The translations under genes were made by a program, and so were the position numbers. A DNA stretch of 51,759 bases from Terriglobales bacterium (GTDB lineage Bacteria; Acidobacteriota; Terriglobia; Terriglobales; Acidobacteriaceae), in NCBI GenBank assembly GCA_030038475.1, contig JASHOU010000214.1, forward strand, positions 1-51,759, given 5' to 3'. Positions 17,191 to 26,179 of this stretch are shown piece by piece. Position 1 is the stretch's first letter, and the number at the start of each line of letters is the position of its first letter. The notes under the pieces are model-generated. The model worked only from the letters and a program-made list of their open reading frames with translations, searched no databases and was not told the origin of the DNA.

Positions 17191-18647
17191 TTAGCCTTCT
17201 GCGCGAGACTCGCGGAATACCCGACGGCAAATGCCACGCCCGTTCCAATCATGACCCACCAGGTGTAAGCCACATGAGTCGAAGTCCAAAGATATAACTC
17301 GATAGCTATGCCGCAGATCATGCCCACGATCGCCCCGCTTTGATTCGCGCGCCGCGTCAGCACTCCCAGAAGAAACACTCCGAGCAGCGCACCATACGCG
17401 ATGGATGCGATTTGCAGCCCGATTTCCACCACGCGCCCACCCCGGTGCAAGACCAGCACCGCCAGGCTGAACAACACCAGCGCCCAGCCAACCGTCGCCA
17501 GTCGCGCCAGCCGCAACCGTACCGCATCGCTCAGGGAAGCAGCAGAGCCAGGACGAAATCGTACATAAAAATCCATAATCGAACTCGATGACAGCGAATT
17601 GAGCGCCGCGCTCAAGTTGGACATTGCCGCGGCAAGAATCGCCGCGATCAACAGACCGGCGATTCCATGCGGCATCCGGCTGACAATGAACGTGGGATAA
17701 ATCCTGTCCGCTCGGCCAAACGATGCCGATGGAACCCGGTAATAGGCAAACAACATCACACCCACAAAAAGAAACAGGACGAACTGAAAAAACACTGCCA
17801 CTCCGCTCGAAAGCAACGCCAGCACCGACTGCCGTTCGTTCCGCGCGGCCAGCAACCTCTGCACGATCAGTTGATCGGTGCCATGGCTGGCGGTGACAAA
17901 AAACGCGCCGCCGACCATTCCCGCAAAAAGCGTGTACGGTTTCGCAAAATTCAGAAACGGCCAGCGTGCCAGGATAGCGGGATCGAACACCTGGAACTTG
18001 TGCAACCCGCCGGCAATCGTCTCGACCGATGACCATCCACCGGGCACGAGATGCAGAATCGTCACCAAGCCCACCAGCGTCCCGCCGACGTAAATAAAGG
18101 TCTGCACCACGTCAGTCCAGATCACGGCCGCCAAGCCGCCTTCAAAGGTATAGATCAAAGTCAGCAGCGTGATAATCGCAATCGAAGCAGTCTCACCCGT
18201 GCCGAGCGCAATCGAGACCACAATCGACACCGCATACACGCGCACCCCCTCGGCCGCCGCGCGCGTCAACAGAAACACGCCGGCCGTCACGGTGCGCAGC
18301 TCGGGACCAAAGCGGCGCTCAATCAACTGATAAGCGGTATACAACTCGCCGCGAAAATACTGCGGCAGCAACACAAAACTGATAACGACGCGTCCGATTA
18401 AATACCCCACCACCCATTGCAAGAAAGTAAGATTGGAATCGTAAGCCAGGCCGGGAATGCTGATGATGGTTAGCGTGCTCGTTTCCGCCGCCACAATCGA
18501 CAGGGCGATCGCCCACCAGGGAATGTTGCGGTCGGCGAGAAAGTAATCGCGCATCGTCCGCTGGCGTTTGCGAAAGCGCAGCCCAAACAGCGTGATTCCC
18601 GCCAGGTACGCCGCGATAATCAGCAGGTCGATCCGATTCAGCCCCAA
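17187..18647 (-). CDS. Sodium:solute symporter (SSS family)
   Basis: The product of 486 residues has about thirteen hydrophobic helices. Segments such as RTMRDYFLADRNIPWWAI, ISIPGLAYDSNLTF and GLLIAAILAAAMSNLSAAL are characteristic of the sodium/solute symporter family; the last is the sodium-binding helix region rich in Ser. I prefer the TTG at 18647, which has AAGGA about 6 nt upstream and gives a typical short N-terminus (GLNRIDLLIIAAYL). An ATG at 18710 is possible but adds 21 non-hydrophobic residues. It is coupled to the downstream permease by a 4-nt overlap, suggesting joint uptake of related solutes. Confidence 0.9.
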   Translation of the reverse strand: MGLNRIDLLIIAAYLAGITLFGLRFRKRQRTMRDYFLADRNIPWWAIALSIVAAETSTLTIISIPGLAYDSNLTFLQWVVGYLIGRVVISFVLLPQYFRGELYTAYQLIERRFGPELRTVTAGVFLLTRAAAEGVRVYAVSIVVSIALGTGETASIAIITLLTLIYTFEGGLAAVIWTDVVQTFIYVGGTLVGLVTILHLVPGGWSSVETIAGGLHKFQVFDPAILARWPFLNFAKPYTLFAGMVGGAFFVTASHGTDQLIVQRLLAARNERQSVLALLSSGVAVFFQFVLFLFVGVMLFAYYRVPSASFGRADRIYPTFIVSRMPHGIAGLLIAAILAAAMSNLSAALNSLSSSSIMDFYVRFRPGSAASLSDAVRLRLARLATVGWALVLFSLAVLVLHRGGRVVEIGLQIASIAYGALLGVFLLGVLTRRANQSGAIVGMICGIAIELYLWTSTHVAYTWWVMIGTGVAFAVGYSASLAQKAK

Positions 18648-18717
18648 GCGATTCCTTAGTAGAGACGGCGAAGAGCAGTTCGCAGCATTGTACAGGCAGG
18701 ATTGAGTCATTTAGCCA

Positions 18718-18776
18718 TTGAGAGATTGAATGATTGGGACAATCGGGTCCAATGCCTCAATGATTCAATGTCTCAA
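18718..18776. repeat. Word-repeat palindrome in a divergent promoter region
   Basis: Arms 18718-18736 and 18758-18776 are inverted copies (17 of 19 matches) made of the reiterated word ATTGA/TCAAT. The palindrome lies between the divergent sodium symporter and kinase genes, so it cannot be a terminator for either. It could be a regulatory site or an inert repeat. Confidence 0.6.
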
Positions 18777-18808
18777 CAATCCAGCGGACGTGTGTTAGAA
18801 CTAGCGCG

Positions 18809-19735
18809 ATGGCCTACTATCTCGCAATCGACGGCGGTGGCACCAAAACGCGCTGCGTTCTCGCCGACGAAACCACCGTGCTCGCCCGGGCCATGACCGG
18901 CGGATGCAGCGTGATTCGGCTGGGCGAGCGTCAGGCGCGGGAATCGCTGCAATCTGCCATTGGACAGGTTTGCGCGGCTGCGAGAATTTCTCCCGAGCAG
19001 ATCGCAGCCGTCTGCATCGGCGCAACTGGCACGGCTCGACCGGAGATCGCGGCCAAGATTCGCAGTATTCTCGCCGAGCGCGTTCCTGCGACTTCCGCAA
19101 AGATCGAAGTCGTCCCTGACACCGTAATCGCCCTCGACGCCGCTTTCGGCGAGAGTCCCGGTGTGATTGCCGTAGCCGGTACAGGCTCGGTCGTCTACGG
19201 CCGCGATGCCGCGGGTCACACCGCGCGCGCCGGCGGCTGGGGATTTGCCATCTCCGACGAAGGCTCCGGATACTGGATCGGCCGCCGCGCCGTTTCTGCC
19301 ATCCTGAACGCGCAAGATGCGCAACGCGAAACCGCACTCACCGCGCTGGTTCTCGAGGCCTGCAAGTGCGCCGACATCGACGAACTGGTGCAGCAAGCCA
19401 ACTCGACTCCAGCACCCGATTTCCCACGGTTGTTTCCCGTCGTTCTTCGCGCCGCCGAGGATGGCGATGGCGACACTATTGCGCACGACCTTCTGACTCA
19501 GGCGGGAACCCGCCTAGCTAGTCTTGCCGTTCTCGTGCTTCGCCGTCTCGCACCACGCGCGTCTGAAGCGCTTCCCGTGGCGACGACGGGCAGCGTCTTT
19601 CGTCAGTCGGCGGAGGTCCGCCGTGTTTTCTACAATCAGCTCGAGACCATATTTCCGGGAATCGAGATTCGAGAGGACTTCGTCGAGCCGGTGCTGGGCG
19701 CCCTCGCCCGGGCACGCACCGCCGGAAGTAAATGA
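18809..19735 (+). CDS. BadF/BadG/BcrA/BcrD-type ATPase, probable N-acetylglucosamine kinase
   Basis: This 308-residue ASKHA-fold protein opens with the phosphate-1 loop LAIDGGGTKTRCVLAD and contains VAGTGSVVYG (phosphate-2 region) and GWGFAISDEGSGYWIGRRA, which is typical of N-acetylglucosamine kinase-like members of the BadF family. Such enzymes phosphorylate amino sugars in the cytoplasm for salvage of cell-wall or chitin fragments. No cysteine cluster for an iron-sulfur site of the benzoyl-CoA reductase activator type is evident, which favours the kinase reading. The gene is followed closely by a hypothetical gene on the same strand. Confidence 0.8.
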   Translation: MAYYLAIDGGGTKTRCVLADETTVLARAMTGGCSVIRLGERQARESLQSAIGQVCAAARISPEQIAAVCIGATGTARPEIAAKIRSILAERVPATSAKIEVVPDTVIALDAAFGESPGVIAVAGTGSVVYGRDAAGHTARAGGWGFAISDEGSGYWIGRRAVSAILNAQDAQRETALTALVLEACKCADIDELVQQANSTPAPDFPRLFPVVLRAAEDGDGDTIAHDLLTQAGTRLASLAVLVLRRLAPRASEALPVATTGSVFRQSAEVRRVFYNQLETIFPGIEIREDFVEPVLGALARARTAGSK

Positions 19736-19777
19736 GTGGGAGGGTTTCAAGCTCCTCGCAGTTACGGTTGAGTTTTT

Positions 19778-20557
19778 ATGAGTTCACGAAACGCGCAGCC
19801 AGAGCCGGCCCAAGCTTCGGCAGTAATTCCAGCGGTGGCCTCGGCGATGCCACTCGAAGAAGCAATCCACAGCGCCGTGCGCGACGAGTTGGTGCGTGCC
19901 GCGGCTGATCCCGCGCTTACTGCCGATCTTGCTCTCGCCTTGCTCAAGCGCGCCGATCTGCCTGCCGATGTGCTCACCGAACTCTTGAAGAATCGCAGTC
20001 TGATCAAACTCCGCAAGGTCACGATCGCGATCGTTTCTCATCCGCAGACGCCACGTCAGATATCGCTGCCGCTCATCCGCCAGTTCTATACGTTCGATTT
20101 GATGAAAGTGGCCCTTTCGCCTGTGGTTCCCGCCGATGTGAAACGCGCCGCCGATGAAACTTTGTTGATCCGCCTTAAGAGCGTTACCCCCGGCGAGCGT
20201 TTGACGCTGGCGCGTCAGGGCTCAGGAAGAATCGCGGGCGCTCTGCTGCTCGACTCCGAGCAGCGCATCATGCGCACCGCGCTTGAAAATGCGCGCCTCA
20301 CCGAGGCTTTCGTCGTGCAGGCGGTGCTCAAGCCGGAAGCCGGACCGGTTCTGATCCAGGCTGTTTCGCAGCACGCCAAATGGTCGTATCGGCACGATGT
20401 GCAGATCGCGCTTTTGCGCACCGAGCATCTCTCGCTCGCTCGTGCGCTGGCTTTCGCGTGCACGTTTTCGCCGCCGAAGCTGCGCGAGATTCTGCAGAGT
20501 TCGCGCCTGCCGGCGAGGATCAAGGATCAGCTCTTGCGCGAGACGCAGAAACCGTGA
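19778..20557 (+). CDS. Hypothetical helical-repeat protein, 259 aa
   Basis: I do not recognise a named family. The protein is almost wholly alpha-helical, with no signal peptide. Successive segments such as LTADLALALLKRADLPADVL, VSHPQTPRQISLPLIRQF and SLARALAFACTFSPPKLREI look like HEAT- or leucine-rich-variant-type helical pairs, a layout also found in DUF2336-like proteins. The start ATG has no strong Shine-Dalgarno. It lies 42 bp after the kinase gene and probably shares its transcript. A scaffolding or protein-binding role is possible. Confidence 0.65.
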   Translation: MSSRNAQPEPAQASAVIPAVASAMPLEEAIHSAVRDELVRAAADPALTADLALALLKRADLPADVLTELLKNRSLIKLRKVTIAIVSHPQTPRQISLPLIRQFYTFDLMKVALSPVVPADVKRAADETLLIRLKSVTPGERLTLARQGSGRIAGALLLDSEQRIMRTALENARLTEAFVVQAVLKPEAGPVLIQAVSQHAKWSYRHDVQIALLRTEHLSLARALAFACTFSPPKLREILQSSRLPARIKDQLLRETQKP

Positions 20558-20630
20558 TTCTCATGAATGTCCGGCCGGCGGGCGCACTTGAGGCCGGTCG
20601 CGCAATCGAAATTCTGACGTCTAACTTTTT

Positions 20631-21701
20631 CTATTCCACCCAATCGGCAATGAATATGTTCGTTTCGTGCTGCGCCTTACCGTTTCGGTGCGAAATCCAC
20701 ACCAACTGCTTTCCATCCGGGCTAAACATGGGGAATCCGTCAAATCCGTCGCTGAATGTGATGCGCTCCAGGCCCGTCCCATCCACATTGACCGTGTACA
20801 GCTCAAAATTTCCCATCCCGCCCGTCGAGCCGAGATTGGTCGCAAAAATGATCCGTTTACCATCCGGAAAAAACGATGGCGCAAAACTCGCCGCATTCAA
20901 ATTCGTGACCTGCCGCTTCCCGCTACCATCGGCCTTCATAATCCAGATTTCAAGCGTCGTCGGACGAACCAGATTCTGCTTCAGCAGTTCTTTGTAATCC
21001 GAAATTTCCTGTTCGGTCTTCGGATGGTACGCGCGATAAACAATCCACTTCCGGTCCGGCGAAAAAAACGGTCCGCCGTCATATCCCAGTTCATGCGTAA
21101 GCTGCTTCACATGCCTGCCATCGGCATCCATCGAATAAATATCCAGGTCGCCGTTGCGCAGCGAAGTGAAAACAATCTTCTTCCCATCTTCTGAGATCGT
21201 CGCCTCCGCGTCATACCCCGGAGTCGTTGTCAGTTGCTTCAAGTCTGACCCGTCGAGCTTGGCCGTAAAAATATCGAACCCCGGATACACCGCCCACACA
21301 TAGCCCTTCGAGTAGTCTGGACGCGGCGGGCAAGCCGCATCCGCCAAATGCGTCGACGAATAAAGAATCTTATCCTGATGTGGAAAAATGTAACCGCAGG
21401 TCGTGCGCCCCTTACCGGTCGAGACCATCTTCTGGTCGCTTCCGTCGATATTCATGGTGAAGATCTGGTCACACTGCAGGTCGCCACGTGTCGATTGAAA
21501 GATGAGCCGTTTGCCGTCTTCGGAAAAATACGCCTCGGCATTCGAACCGCCAAAGGTCAGCTGCCGCACATTCCGCAGATGCTTTTCTTCAGGCGTTCGG
21601 AGATCGGACGCGCCCGCCGCCGCCGCTGCCTGTGCAAAGGCGACTCGCATCGCCGGCATCGCAACCAGCGTCACAATCACCAGGAGTCTCAGAGTTTTCA
21701 T
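20631..21701 (-). CDS. TolB-like beta-propeller protein, secreted
   Basis: The 356-residue protein starts MKTLRLLVIVTLVAMPAM with a cleavable signal peptide ending near AFAQA. It then has about six WD40-like PD40 repeats, shown by recurrent motifs such as YFSEDGKRLIFQS, ISEDGKKIVFTSLRNG, FSPDRKWIVYRAYH, FFPDGKRIIFATN and FSPDGKQLVWISHRNG, each followed by a DIYSMDADG-like strand. It probably forms a periplasmic propeller as in the TolB C-terminal domain, but it lacks the TolB N-terminal domain and a tol operon, so it is not TolB itself. ATG 21701 is chosen for the signal peptide. Confidence 0.8.
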   Translation of the reverse strand: MKTLRLLVIVTLVAMPAMRVAFAQAAAAAGASDLRTPEEKHLRNVRQLTFGGSNAEAYFSEDGKRLIFQSTRGDLQCDQIFTMNIDGSDQKMVSTGKGRTTCGYIFPHQDKILYSSTHLADAACPPRPDYSKGYVWAVYPGFDIFTAKLDGSDLKQLTTTPGYDAEATISEDGKKIVFTSLRNGDLDIYSMDADGRHVKQLTHELGYDGGPFFSPDRKWIVYRAYHPKTEQEISDYKELLKQNLVRPTTLEIWIMKADGSGKRQVTNLNAASFAPSFFPDGKRIIFATNLGSTGGMGNFELYTVNVDGTGLERITFSDGFDGFPMFSPDGKQLVWISHRNGKAQHETNIFIADWVE

Positions 21702-21839
21702 GGAGACAAAGTTTAGCAGGTAGGAGTTCTTGTGGTGTGGACCGGTCCTGGCGAAGCCGAAGGAGCCTTCGCGCGTACCGTGTGCACAATTGATAGGGAC
21801 GCTGCACTCAGCCGACGATTTAAAAGCCACGCTAAGCTG

Positions 21840-22712
21840 TCACGCGGCGACGGCTTTTGCGCGAATCGCAGCCATCAGCTTCCCGGTTGTCGAAACATCG
21901 ATGCAATAGCGTTCTCCGCCGCGCACGATCGGCCCGCCAATTTCGTCCAACTCCAGCTGGCGTCCGGCAACAACGTCTTTCTGCATGGAGCTGCGCATCG
22001 CCGCTGGCGCGTTATCAACCGCCGCATGAATCTTCGACGCGTCGATCTCCGCCCCGCTGGCATTGGCCACGGCGCACGCCTCATCAATCGCGGAATTCAA
22101 CTTCGCCTTCCACTCCGCGCTCGCCCGAATCTCGCCAATGTTCATGCCCGCTGCCGAGGTAGTCAGCGCCAGCGGTCCCAGAAAGCAGAGTTTGTTCCAC
22201 AGCAGAGTCTGCTCGTTGGCAATGAACTGGCAGTTGAATCCCAGATCGCCCAGTCGCGCGACAATCTTTCCCAAAACTGGCTCTCCGCTCGCGGCGAGGT
22301 TGAAGCGAACAAACGGAGACCGCTGGATGAATTTTCCCGGGGCAATCCTCTCCGCTTCGACCGCAATCGTTCCCGGAACCACGCGCGCAAACCGCTCGCG
22401 CAGCATTGCGACGTGGTCGACCCCATTCAGCAGCGGAACCACGCATTCGGGCGACACTTGCACGGCCTTGAGCGCGGGTTGCAACTGATAGGTTTTCGTC
22501 GCAATCCACAGCACGTCAACCGGCTCGGCCACTGTAGCAATTGCCTTCGCCGATGCCGTCAGCCGGCCCGACGAACGCTCCAATTCCAATTCCCGCGGAT
22601 AACTCGCCAACTTCTCGGGGCGCACCACCATGCTGACGTCTTCGCCCAGAGAGGCCATCACCGTGCCCAGCAAACCGCCAATTGCCCCCGCTCCCAAAAT
22701 TGCGTGTTTCAT
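21840..22712 (-). CDS. panE: 2-dehydropantoate 2-reductase (ketopantoate reductase-like)
   Basis: The 290-residue protein begins MKHAILGAGAIGGLLG, the Rossmann NADPH-binding motif (GxGxxG) of ketopantoate reductases, which make pantoate for coenzyme A. Further family features are VLWIATKTYQLQPAL, LLNGVDHVAML and the C-terminal helical domain with NKLCFLGPLALTT and AAMRSSMQKDVVAGR, which ends in ELDEIGG. The ATG at 22712 places the nucleotide-binding loop at the very N-terminus, as usual. The gene is divergent from the acyl-CoA dehydrogenase gene across 180 bp. Paralogues with other ketoacid substrates exist, so the symbol is a best guess. Confidence 0.8.
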   Translation of the reverse strand: MKHAILGAGAIGGLLGTVMASLGEDVSMVVRPEKLASYPRELELERSSGRLTASAKAIATVAEPVDVLWIATKTYQLQPALKAVQVSPECVVPLLNGVDHVAMLRERFARVVPGTIAVEAERIAPGKFIQRSPFVRFNLAASGEPVLGKIVARLGDLGFNCQFIANEQTLLWNKLCFLGPLALTTSAAGMNIGEIRASAEWKAKLNSAIDEACAVANASGAEIDASKIHAAVDNAPAAMRSSMQKDVVAGRQLELDEIGGPIVRGGERYCIDVSTTGKLMAAIRAKAVAA

Positions 22713-22892
22713 CAGAACGCCTCGTCGAAAACTGTGGGATACGGTAGTTTTGGATGCGGCCACCGCCAGGGCCGACGCAAGTTACCTTGGGCGCGGCTTT
22801 GGTCCCTATCCTTACTTATGGTTTCGCTATTAGAATAATTCTGTTCCTTTGGCGTCGAGCACAAATCACTCTTTTCATATCGAGGATTCGAA

Positions 22893-24689
22893 ATGGCCAC
22901 AACCGCAATCCCCAAAACCAAAATCTCCGGCGGCAGCTTTTTACTCGAAGAGCGACAGACTGCTGATGTATTCACCCCCGAAGATTTTTCCGAGCAGCAA
23001 CAGATGATCGGGCAGACCACCGAAGAATTTGCCGTCAACGAAATTCTGCCGCAGGTTGAAAAGATCGAGCACAAAGACTACTCGATTTCGCGCGCCCTGC
23101 TGAAGAAAGCCGGCGACCTCGGCTTGGCCGGAGTGGAAATTCCCGAGGCTTACGGCGGCCTCGAGATGGATAAAGTCACCGCTGCCATCATCGCCGATCA
23201 CATCGCCAAGTACGCAGGCTTTGCCACCACCTGGGGCGCGCACAGCGGCATCGGCCTGTTGCCCATCGTCTATTTCGGGACCGAAGAACAAAAGCAAAGA
23301 TATCTGCCGCGCCTCGCCACCGGAGAAATTGTTGGCGCCTATGCCTTGTCGGAAGCCACTTCCGGATCCGATGCTCTGAATTGCCGCGCCCGCGCCGTGC
23401 TTTCGCCCGATGGCAAGCATTACATTCTAAACGGCGAAAAAATGTGGATCACGAACGCCGGCTTCGCCGACTTGTTCACCGTCTTCGCCAAAATCGACGG
23501 CGAAAAGTTTTCTGCGTTCCTCGTGGAACAAACCTTCCCCGGATTTTCCACCGGCGCAGAAGAACACAAAATGGGCATTCGCGGGTCGTCCACCTGTCCC
23601 ATCATTCTGAACGACTGCAAAGTTCCGGTCGAAAATCTGCTCGGCGAAATCGGCAAGGGTCACATCATCGCCTTCAACATTTTGAATATCGGACGCTTCA
23701 AACTCGGCGCCATGTGCGTAGGCGGCGCACGCGTTTCCATCGAAAGCGCCGTGGCTTATGCTAAACAGCGCAAAGCCTTTGGCAAATCGATCAGCGACTT
23801 CGGCTTGGTGCGCGAAAAAATCGCCAACATGGCCACGCTCATTTATGTGGGCGAATCGCTCGTCTATCGCACCGTTGGCATGATGGACGCGCTGCTTTCG
23901 GAAATCGATTCCGCCAGTCCCGACGCGGCTAAAGAACGCCGCAAGGCCATCGAGGAATATGCAGTCGAGTGCTCGATCCTCAAAGTCTGGGGTTCGGAGA
24001 TGATCGACTACGTCGTCGATGAAGCCATGCAGATCTTCGCCGGCTACGGATTCGTCGAGGAATATCCGGCCGAACGGGCGTATCGTGATGCTCGTATCAA
24101 TCGCATTTTCGAAGGCACCAATGAAATCAATCGGCTCATCATCACTGGCTTTTTGCTGAAACGGGCAATGTCGGGCCAGTTGCCGCTGATGCCGGCCATC
24201 AAGAAACTGATGGACGAAGTGCTGAGCGGGCCTTCGAACGGCGACGAGATCGATGGCGCGCTGGCCGATGAGCGCAGACTGGTCGCGCAGGCCAAGAAAC
24301 TCGGATTGTTTGTCGCCGGGGCAGCCACGCAAAAATACATGCAGGCGATTCAGGATCAGCAGGAAGTCATGGGTGCGATCGCCGACATGACCATCGAGAT
24401 TTACGCCATGGAATCGGCCGCGCTGCGCGCGCAAAAGATGGTGGAACAAAAAGGCGAGGCGTCTGCCGCTCTGCCGGTTGCGATGACGCGCGTTTATCTC
24501 ACCCAGGCGTTCGAAAAAATCGAAGCCGCCGCAAAGAAGGTGATTGCCGACGTAGCCGAAGGCGACATGCTGCGCACGCAACTGGCGATCCTGCGTCGCC
24601 TGGCGAAGCACGAACCGTTCAACACGATTGCGCTGCGGCAGCAGATTGCGCAGAAGGCAATCGAAGCGGGAAGGTACACACTAGCCTAA
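22893..24689 (+). CDS. Acyl-CoA dehydrogenase, large VLCAD/ACAD9-like form
   Basis: The 598-residue FAD enzyme catalyses the first step of fatty-acid beta-oxidation. The N- and middle domains hold YALSEATSGSDAL and KMWITNAGFADLFTVFAKI, and the C-terminal helical domain includes RKAFGKSISDFGLVREKIA and FAGYGFVEEYPAERAYRD. The base is probably the Glu of IFEGTNEINRL. The extra C-terminal region of about 170 residues after that motif is the hallmark of the long-chain VLCAD-type and bacterial 600-residue ACADs. The gene stands alone, with a hairpin just downstream. Electron transfer partners (ETF) are not in the window. Confidence 0.93.
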   Translation: MATTAIPKTKISGGSFLLEERQTADVFTPEDFSEQQQMIGQTTEEFAVNEILPQVEKIEHKDYSISRALLKKAGDLGLAGVEIPEAYGGLEMDKVTAAIIADHIAKYAGFATTWGAHSGIGLLPIVYFGTEEQKQRYLPRLATGEIVGAYALSEATSGSDALNCRARAVLSPDGKHYILNGEKMWITNAGFADLFTVFAKIDGEKFSAFLVEQTFPGFSTGAEEHKMGIRGSSTCPIILNDCKVPVENLLGEIGKGHIIAFNILNIGRFKLGAMCVGGARVSIESAVAYAKQRKAFGKSISDFGLVREKIANMATLIYVGESLVYRTVGMMDALLSEIDSASPDAAKERRKAIEEYAVECSILKVWGSEMIDYVVDEAMQIFAGYGFVEEYPAERAYRDARINRIFEGTNEINRLIITGFLLKRAMSGQLPLMPAIKKLMDEVLSGPSNGDEIDGALADERRLVAQAKKLGLFVAGAATQKYMQAIQDQQEVMGAIADMTIEIYAMESAALRAQKMVEQKGEASAALPVAMTRVYLTQAFEKIEAAAKKVIADVAEGDMLRTQLAILRRLAKHEPFNTIALRQQIAQKAIEAGRYTLA

Positions 24690-24696
24690 ACATTGA

Positions 24697-24721
24697 AGGG
24701 ACGGCCATATCGTCCGTCCCT
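24697..24721. terminator. Hairpin between convergent genes
   Basis: AGGGACGG at 24697-24704 pairs perfectly with CCGTCCCT at 24714-24721. It begins 8 bp after the acyl-CoA dehydrogenase stop. No long T-run follows, so efficiency is uncertain. Confidence 0.55.
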
Positions 24722-24761
24722 GAAGCACAATTCGGCAGCACGCTGAGGCCGGCGCAGAAGT

Positions 24762-24908
24762 TCACTCGAACCAGCCGCTGCGGTAAGCGATCCACCATGA
24801 GAAGTAGATGATCGGGATGGTAGCGCCCACGGCCCACCACAAGGGCAGAATCAAATCGGCGAGCAGGCCGAGCACGGTCATCGAGCCCCAGAAAATCTTG
24901 CGCTCCAT
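24762..24908 (-). CDS. Small two-helix membrane protein, 48 aa
   Basis: This short frame starts at ATG 24908 with MERKIFWGSMTVLGLLADLI and continues through LPLWWAVGATIPIIYFSWW to AYRSGWFE. It gives two adjacent hydrophobic segments with a basic N-terminus and many Trp and aromatic residues. That composition is hard to explain as a chance frame. I recognise no family. It lies convergent to the acyl-CoA dehydrogenase gene and 161 bp downstream of the 84-residue hypothetical gene on the same strand; that gap contains nothing I can name. Confidence 0.55.
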   Translation of the reverse strand: MERKIFWGSMTVLGLLADLILPLWWAVGATIPIIYFSWWIAYRSGWFE

Positions 24909-25069
24909 ACACTAAATTGTAAGTCTTTGAGTCGGCACACGACCTCTTTTCGCAGGCTGCGAAAAAACTTCTGTCCTGTGTCGAAAGTTTTCTTCCACAC
25001 GCGGCAGCGTGGCTTGGGGTTTGCCTTCGGCGCGGCAACAGATGCGGCAGGCAGCGCATCCTGAGGAAT

Positions 25070-25324
25070 TCACGTTTTCGGCTTCAACTCTTCCATCACA
25101 CTCTGAATCAGTTCCTTCGCATCGGTGAGATTTTTCATGATGAGCTGCACATCCATGACCGGCTTGCCCGGCCAGCGCTGGCTCTGGCAATAGACGCCAT
25201 GTTGCCCCACCAGCGCCATTGCATCGGTGACCAAATCCATGGTGACCGCCAGGCGTCCGCGTGGCACGCCCATGCGCATTTCGAAATGCTCCAGCTCTTC
25301 CTGCTTTTCGTTGAAGACCGCCAT
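25070..25324 (-). CDS. Hypothetical protein, 84 aa
   Basis: The product MAVFNEKQEELEHFEMRMGV and the later segment PVMDVQLIMKNLTDAKELI read like a small, soluble alpha/beta protein without a signal or membrane span. I recognise no named family. A TACAAT hexamer on the minus strand (25331-25336) ends 6 nt before the ATG, so the message could be leaderless, though no convincing -35 box is present. It diverges from the DUF2911 gene. Confidence 0.6.
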   Translation of the reverse strand: MAVFNEKQEELEHFEMRMGVPRGRLAVTMDLVTDAMALVGQHGVYCQSQRWPGKPVMDVQLIMKNLTDAKELIQSVMEELKPKT

Positions 25325-25376
25325 ACAGAGATTGTAGCGAGGATGTGAGTATAATTCTCGTGCCAGCGCTCAGCGC

Positions 25377-25426
25377 TTAGCTTTTAGCTCTTAGCCAAAA
25401 GCTAAGGGCCAAGAGCTGAAAGCAAA
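25377..25426. repeat. Near-continuous word-repeat hairpin
   Basis: Arms 25377-25396 and 25407-25426 are inverted copies (17 of 20 matches) around a 10-nt loop, built from TTAGC/GCTCTTGGC words. The vocabulary is the same as in the arms that flank the four-helix-bundle gene at 2705-3171, but here nothing lies between the arms. It is located between divergent genes. Confidence 0.6.
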
Positions 25427-25464
25427 AAGCCAACACCTGACTGCCATCACTGGAGGGAAGCGTC

Positions 25465-26031
25465 ATGAAGAGATTTGCCTTAATCGCAGCATCATTGTTT
25501 GCCATTTCGACTGTCGCTGTCTCAACTCTGGCCTCGGCCCAGGGAATGTCGCACGACAATTCCACGCGGCCCAGTCCGCCAGCGAACGCCGAGTGCAAGT
25601 TTTCCGATGGCAAGACCATCAAGATCGCCTACTCCAGTCCGCGCGCAAAGGGACGCACGATTTTTGGCGACGCCAGCGCTAAGGCTCTGGTGCCTTACGG
25701 CGAAGTGTGGCGCACCGGCGCAAACGAAGCGACCACATTTGTTACCGACGCCGATGTGAAGGTAGCCGGCAAGGCCGTGCCCGCAGGCAACTACACCATC
25801 TTCACCATCCCCGCAGCCGACAAGTGGACCCTGATCATCAACAAGAAGACCGGCGAGTGGGGTATTCCTTACAAGTATGAATCCGACGAACTGGACCGAG
25901 TCGACATGAAGGCGGGGAAAACCTCAGCGCCGGTAGAAGACTTCACGATCGCGTTCGACCAGTCTGGTAGCAAATGCACGCTGCGCATGGAGTGGGAAAA
26001 CACCCGCGCCTGGGTCGACATCACGAAGTAG
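25465..26031 (+). CDS. DUF2911-family exported protein
   Basis: The 188-residue protein has a signal peptide (MKRFALIAASLFAISTVAVS, cleavage probably after ASA) and a single beta-rich DUF2911 domain with YSSPRAKGRTIFG, LVPYGEVWRTGANEATTF and VPAGNYTIFTIPAADKWTLI. Such proteins are frequent in Acidobacteriota and Bacteroidota; their function is unknown. The start is well supported by GGAGGG 9-10 nt upstream of the ATG. It appears to be a single-gene unit. Confidence 0.9.
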   Translation: MKRFALIAASLFAISTVAVSTLASAQGMSHDNSTRPSPPANAECKFSDGKTIKIAYSSPRAKGRTIFGDASAKALVPYGEVWRTGANEATTFVTDADVKVAGKAVPAGNYTIFTIPAADKWTLIINKKTGEWGIPYKYESDELDRVDMKAGKTSAPVEDFTIAFDQSGSKCTLRMEWENTRAWVDITK

Positions 26032-26179
26032 AGTTCGATTGTAGAGACGAGGCTTGCCTCCCAAACCAGTCGTTGGTCGTTAGCGAACCGCGAACGACGA
26101 TCGTCGGCAGTTCCGACGCAGCCCTCTACGCGAGAACCGGGGCCGGACAGCGCCTCGCGCCACGTTATACTGAAACGCG

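Noticed and set aside
20631-21701. True TolB of the Tol-Pal system
   Set aside because: The protein has the propeller but lacks the TolB N-terminal domain, and no tolA, tolQ, tolR or pal gene is near.
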